Shown here: in pieces, positions 62,753-64,000 of the stretch
Layout: each line of letters starts with the position of its first letter
Numbering within the stretch: the stretch's first letter is position 1
Assembly: GCF_016025255.1 (NCBI RefSeq)
Contig: NZ_CP065592.1
Location: forward strand, 1,035,122-1,099,121
DNA: 64,000 nucleotides
Source of the DNA: Sphingosinicella flava
Lineage (GTDB): Bacteria; Pseudomonadota; Alphaproteobacteria; Sphingomonadales; Sphingomonadaceae
Direction of reading: 5' to 3'
The notes under the pieces: model-generated
What the model was told of the DNA's origin: nothing
The model's input: the letters and a program-made list of their open reading frames with translations, nothing else
Databases searched by the model: none
Position numbers and translations under genes: made by a program

Positions 62753-63631
62753 ATGGCAGAGAGCATTAAATCGCGCGCCATCGCGCTTTACGATCGGTTC
62801 ACGCATGAAGGCATGGATCGCCGCGATTTCATGGGTGAGATGACGAAGCTCGCCGGAAGCGTGGCGGCCGCCAACGCGCTGATCGCCGCGATCGCCGCCA
62901 GCCCTGCCGCTGCTGCGATCGTGCCTGCCGACGATCCCCGTCTTATCACCAAGCGCGGACCGCTGGGAAAGGAGGAGGGCGCCCTCAAAGGCTATATCGC
63001 GGTGCCGCGCGCGGCGACAGGCAAGAAGATCGGCTCCGTCATTGTCATCCACGAAAATCGCGGTCTCAACGCGCATATCGAGGATGTCGCGCGCCGCGTG
63101 GCATTGGCGGGTTTCTTTGCCGTCGCGCCGGATTTTCTGACGCCGCTCGGCGGCACGCCGGCGAACGAGGATCAGGCCCGTGAGATGATCGGCAAGCTAA
63201 ATCTTGGCGTCAGCGTTGCAAGCGCGGTGACACTCTCGGAAAGGCTCCGGCGCCTCAGGCACAGCAATGGCAAGGTCGGCGCGATAGGCTTCTGCTGGGG
63301 CGGTGCTTTCGTGAACCGCTTGGCGACCGCCGCAGGGGATAAGCTGGACGCCGGTGTGTCCTTCTATGGCTCCGCTCCGGACCCGTCCGAAGCATCGAAG
63401 GTCCGCGCCCCCCTCCTCCTCCTCCTCGCGGAACTCGATCAGCGCGTGAACGCGACGGCGCTGCCTTGGGCCGAGGCGCTTCGCAAAAGCAGCCATAGCG
63501 TCACTAGCATCATTTATCCGGGGGTGAATCACGCCTTCCACAACGACACGTCGGCTGAACGGTATAACAAGGAGGCGGCGGAAAGGGCTTGGCAAACGAC
63601 GGTGGAGTTCTTCCGGACGCAGCTGCGCTGA
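62753..63631 (+). CDS. Exported dienelactone hydrolase family protein
   Basis: A 292-residue alpha/beta hydrolase. The N-terminal 57 residues contain DRRDFMGEM and a long Ala-rich hydrophobic stretch ending SPAAAAIV, which looks like a Tat signal. The hydrolase domain shows IVIHENRGLNAHIEDVARR (Glu and oxyanion region), GAIGFCWGGAF with the catalytic Cys (about residue 182), LLAELDQRVNA with the Asp, and GVNHAFHND with the His. DLH-type enzymes open cyclic dienelactones in chloroaromatic breakdown, but a specific substrate is unproven here. Confidence 0.87.
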   Translation: MAESIKSRAIALYDRFTHEGMDRRDFMGEMTKLAGSVAAANALIAAIAASPAAAAIVPADDPRLITKRGPLGKEEGALKGYIAVPRAATGKKIGSVIVIHENRGLNAHIEDVARRVALAGFFAVAPDFLTPLGGTPANEDQAREMIGKLNLGVSVASAVTLSERLRRLRHSNGKVGAIGFCWGGAFVNRLATAAGDKLDAGVSFYGSAPDPSEASKVRAPLLLLLAELDQRVNATALPWAEALRKSSHSVTSIIYPGVNHAFHNDTSAERYNKEAAERAWQTTVEFFRTQLR

Positions 63632-63641
63632 CAGCCAAGTT

Positions 63642-64000
63642 CTAAAAGGCGCTCCAGCCGGCAGCTATGGGCCGAAGTTCCGCTGGCAGGGCGTCAACGT
63701 TGTCAAAGCCTGGGAAGCCAGCAAGCCGGGTAACAAGTCTTAATTCGTCGACAAACCATTTGCCGTCAGGGAGACGGAAATCTGCGCTTGAATCTGGGAG
63801 CAGCACATCGATTACGCTCCCACTGTATCCGCCTTTCGTGTCGGCATCCGGACCTAGAATGTAGCCCACTTTCCCAGCTTCCCCCTCATCCTCGAACACA
63901 TCTGCAAGCTCGTCGGGAGGATTGATCACGAGCGGATTCCACACAGAACAGTCACCTTGCCAGCCGTCCATTACACCTACGAAGTCCACACCACCGATTA
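63642..64000 (-). CDS. Unrecognised acidic protein, 5' end outside the window
   Basis: The frame is open to base 64000, so only the C-terminal 118 or so codons are seen. I do not recognise a family. The visible part is acidic and aromatic, with GVMDGWQGDCSVWNPL, PPDELADVFEDEGEAG and LAGFPGFDNVDALPAEL, and has no hydrophobic segment. Codon use is less GC-biased at third positions than in neighbouring genes, which may indicate a recent arrival. It ends 10 bp after the convergent hydrolase stop. Confidence 0.6.
   Translation of the reverse strand, partial: IGGVDFVGVMDGWQGDCSVWNPLVINPPDELADVFEDEGEAGKVGYILGPDADTKGGYSGSVIDVLLPDSSADFRLPDGKWFVDELRLVTRLAGFPGFDNVDALPAELRPIAAGWSAF

Overview
This 64 kb window is GC-rich (about 64-65 % by eye), densely coded chromosomal DNA from an alphaproteobacterium, most likely of the order Sphingomonadales. 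The evidence is the UPF0262, DUF1013 (TrcR), CpdR, SapC, DUF1192 and DUF1289 proteins, long Ala/Pro-rich envelope proteins, a TonB-dependent receptor, and short intergenic palindromes of the kind sphingomonads carry. There is no prophage, transposase, integron or CRISPR array. This is core chromosome with a few lineage-specific inserts.

Layout. 1-9 kb: end of astD, a LytS-type sensor kinase, dnaB, a UPF0262 gene with dcd, an FMN reductase, a HerA-like ATPase, and secreted or envelope proteins. 9-15 kb: rnr, a secreted M28 peptidase, a second DUF1579 protein and a FAH-family hydrolase. 15-21 kb: a complete valine/isobutyrate catabolic operon in which mmsA, an isobutyryl-CoA-type dehydrogenase, 3-hydroxyisobutyryl-CoA hydrolase, enoyl-CoA hydratase and mmsB cover every step from isobutyryl-CoA to propionyl-CoA. 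21-29 kb: M13 peptidase, divergent glpK/glpD, an overlapping pair of small genes (2H-phosphoesterase-like and HAD hydrolase), purT. 29-39 kb: a 1084-residue autotransporter beside a LuxR-type response regulator and the tamA-tamB assembly operon. 39-47 kb: DUF308 protein, tRNA-Val(GAC), cpdR, an N-formylglutamate amidohydrolase-like gene, a candidate small RNA, sapC, a flavin dehydrogenase, a DEAD-box helicase and DUF1289. 46-52 kb: queuosine genes (tgt, queA) with a cyclophilin and coaD, interrupted by a divergent MarR/GNAT pair, then ispA-xseB. 52-59 kb: fadD, an MBL hydrolase, trcR, a frameshifted TonB-dependent receptor and a quinone oxidoreductase. 59-64 kb: DUF1192, clpA, a glutathione S-transferase, a Tat-type dienelactone hydrolase and a partial unknown gene.

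The most interesting signals are: (i) an unannotated 150-nt minus-strand transcript candidate at about 41.73-41.88 kb with C/U-rich anti-Shine-Dalgarno loops and its own terminator; (ii) a TonB receptor whose first frameshift lies exactly in a nine-base G tract; (iii) a translationally coupled 2H-phosphoesterase-like/HAD pair; (iv) about a dozen imperfect palindromic elements of at least five families, which sit in nearly every gap of the valine operon and supply the stop codons of two genes. All functional statements come from reading sequence motifs; no database search was run.
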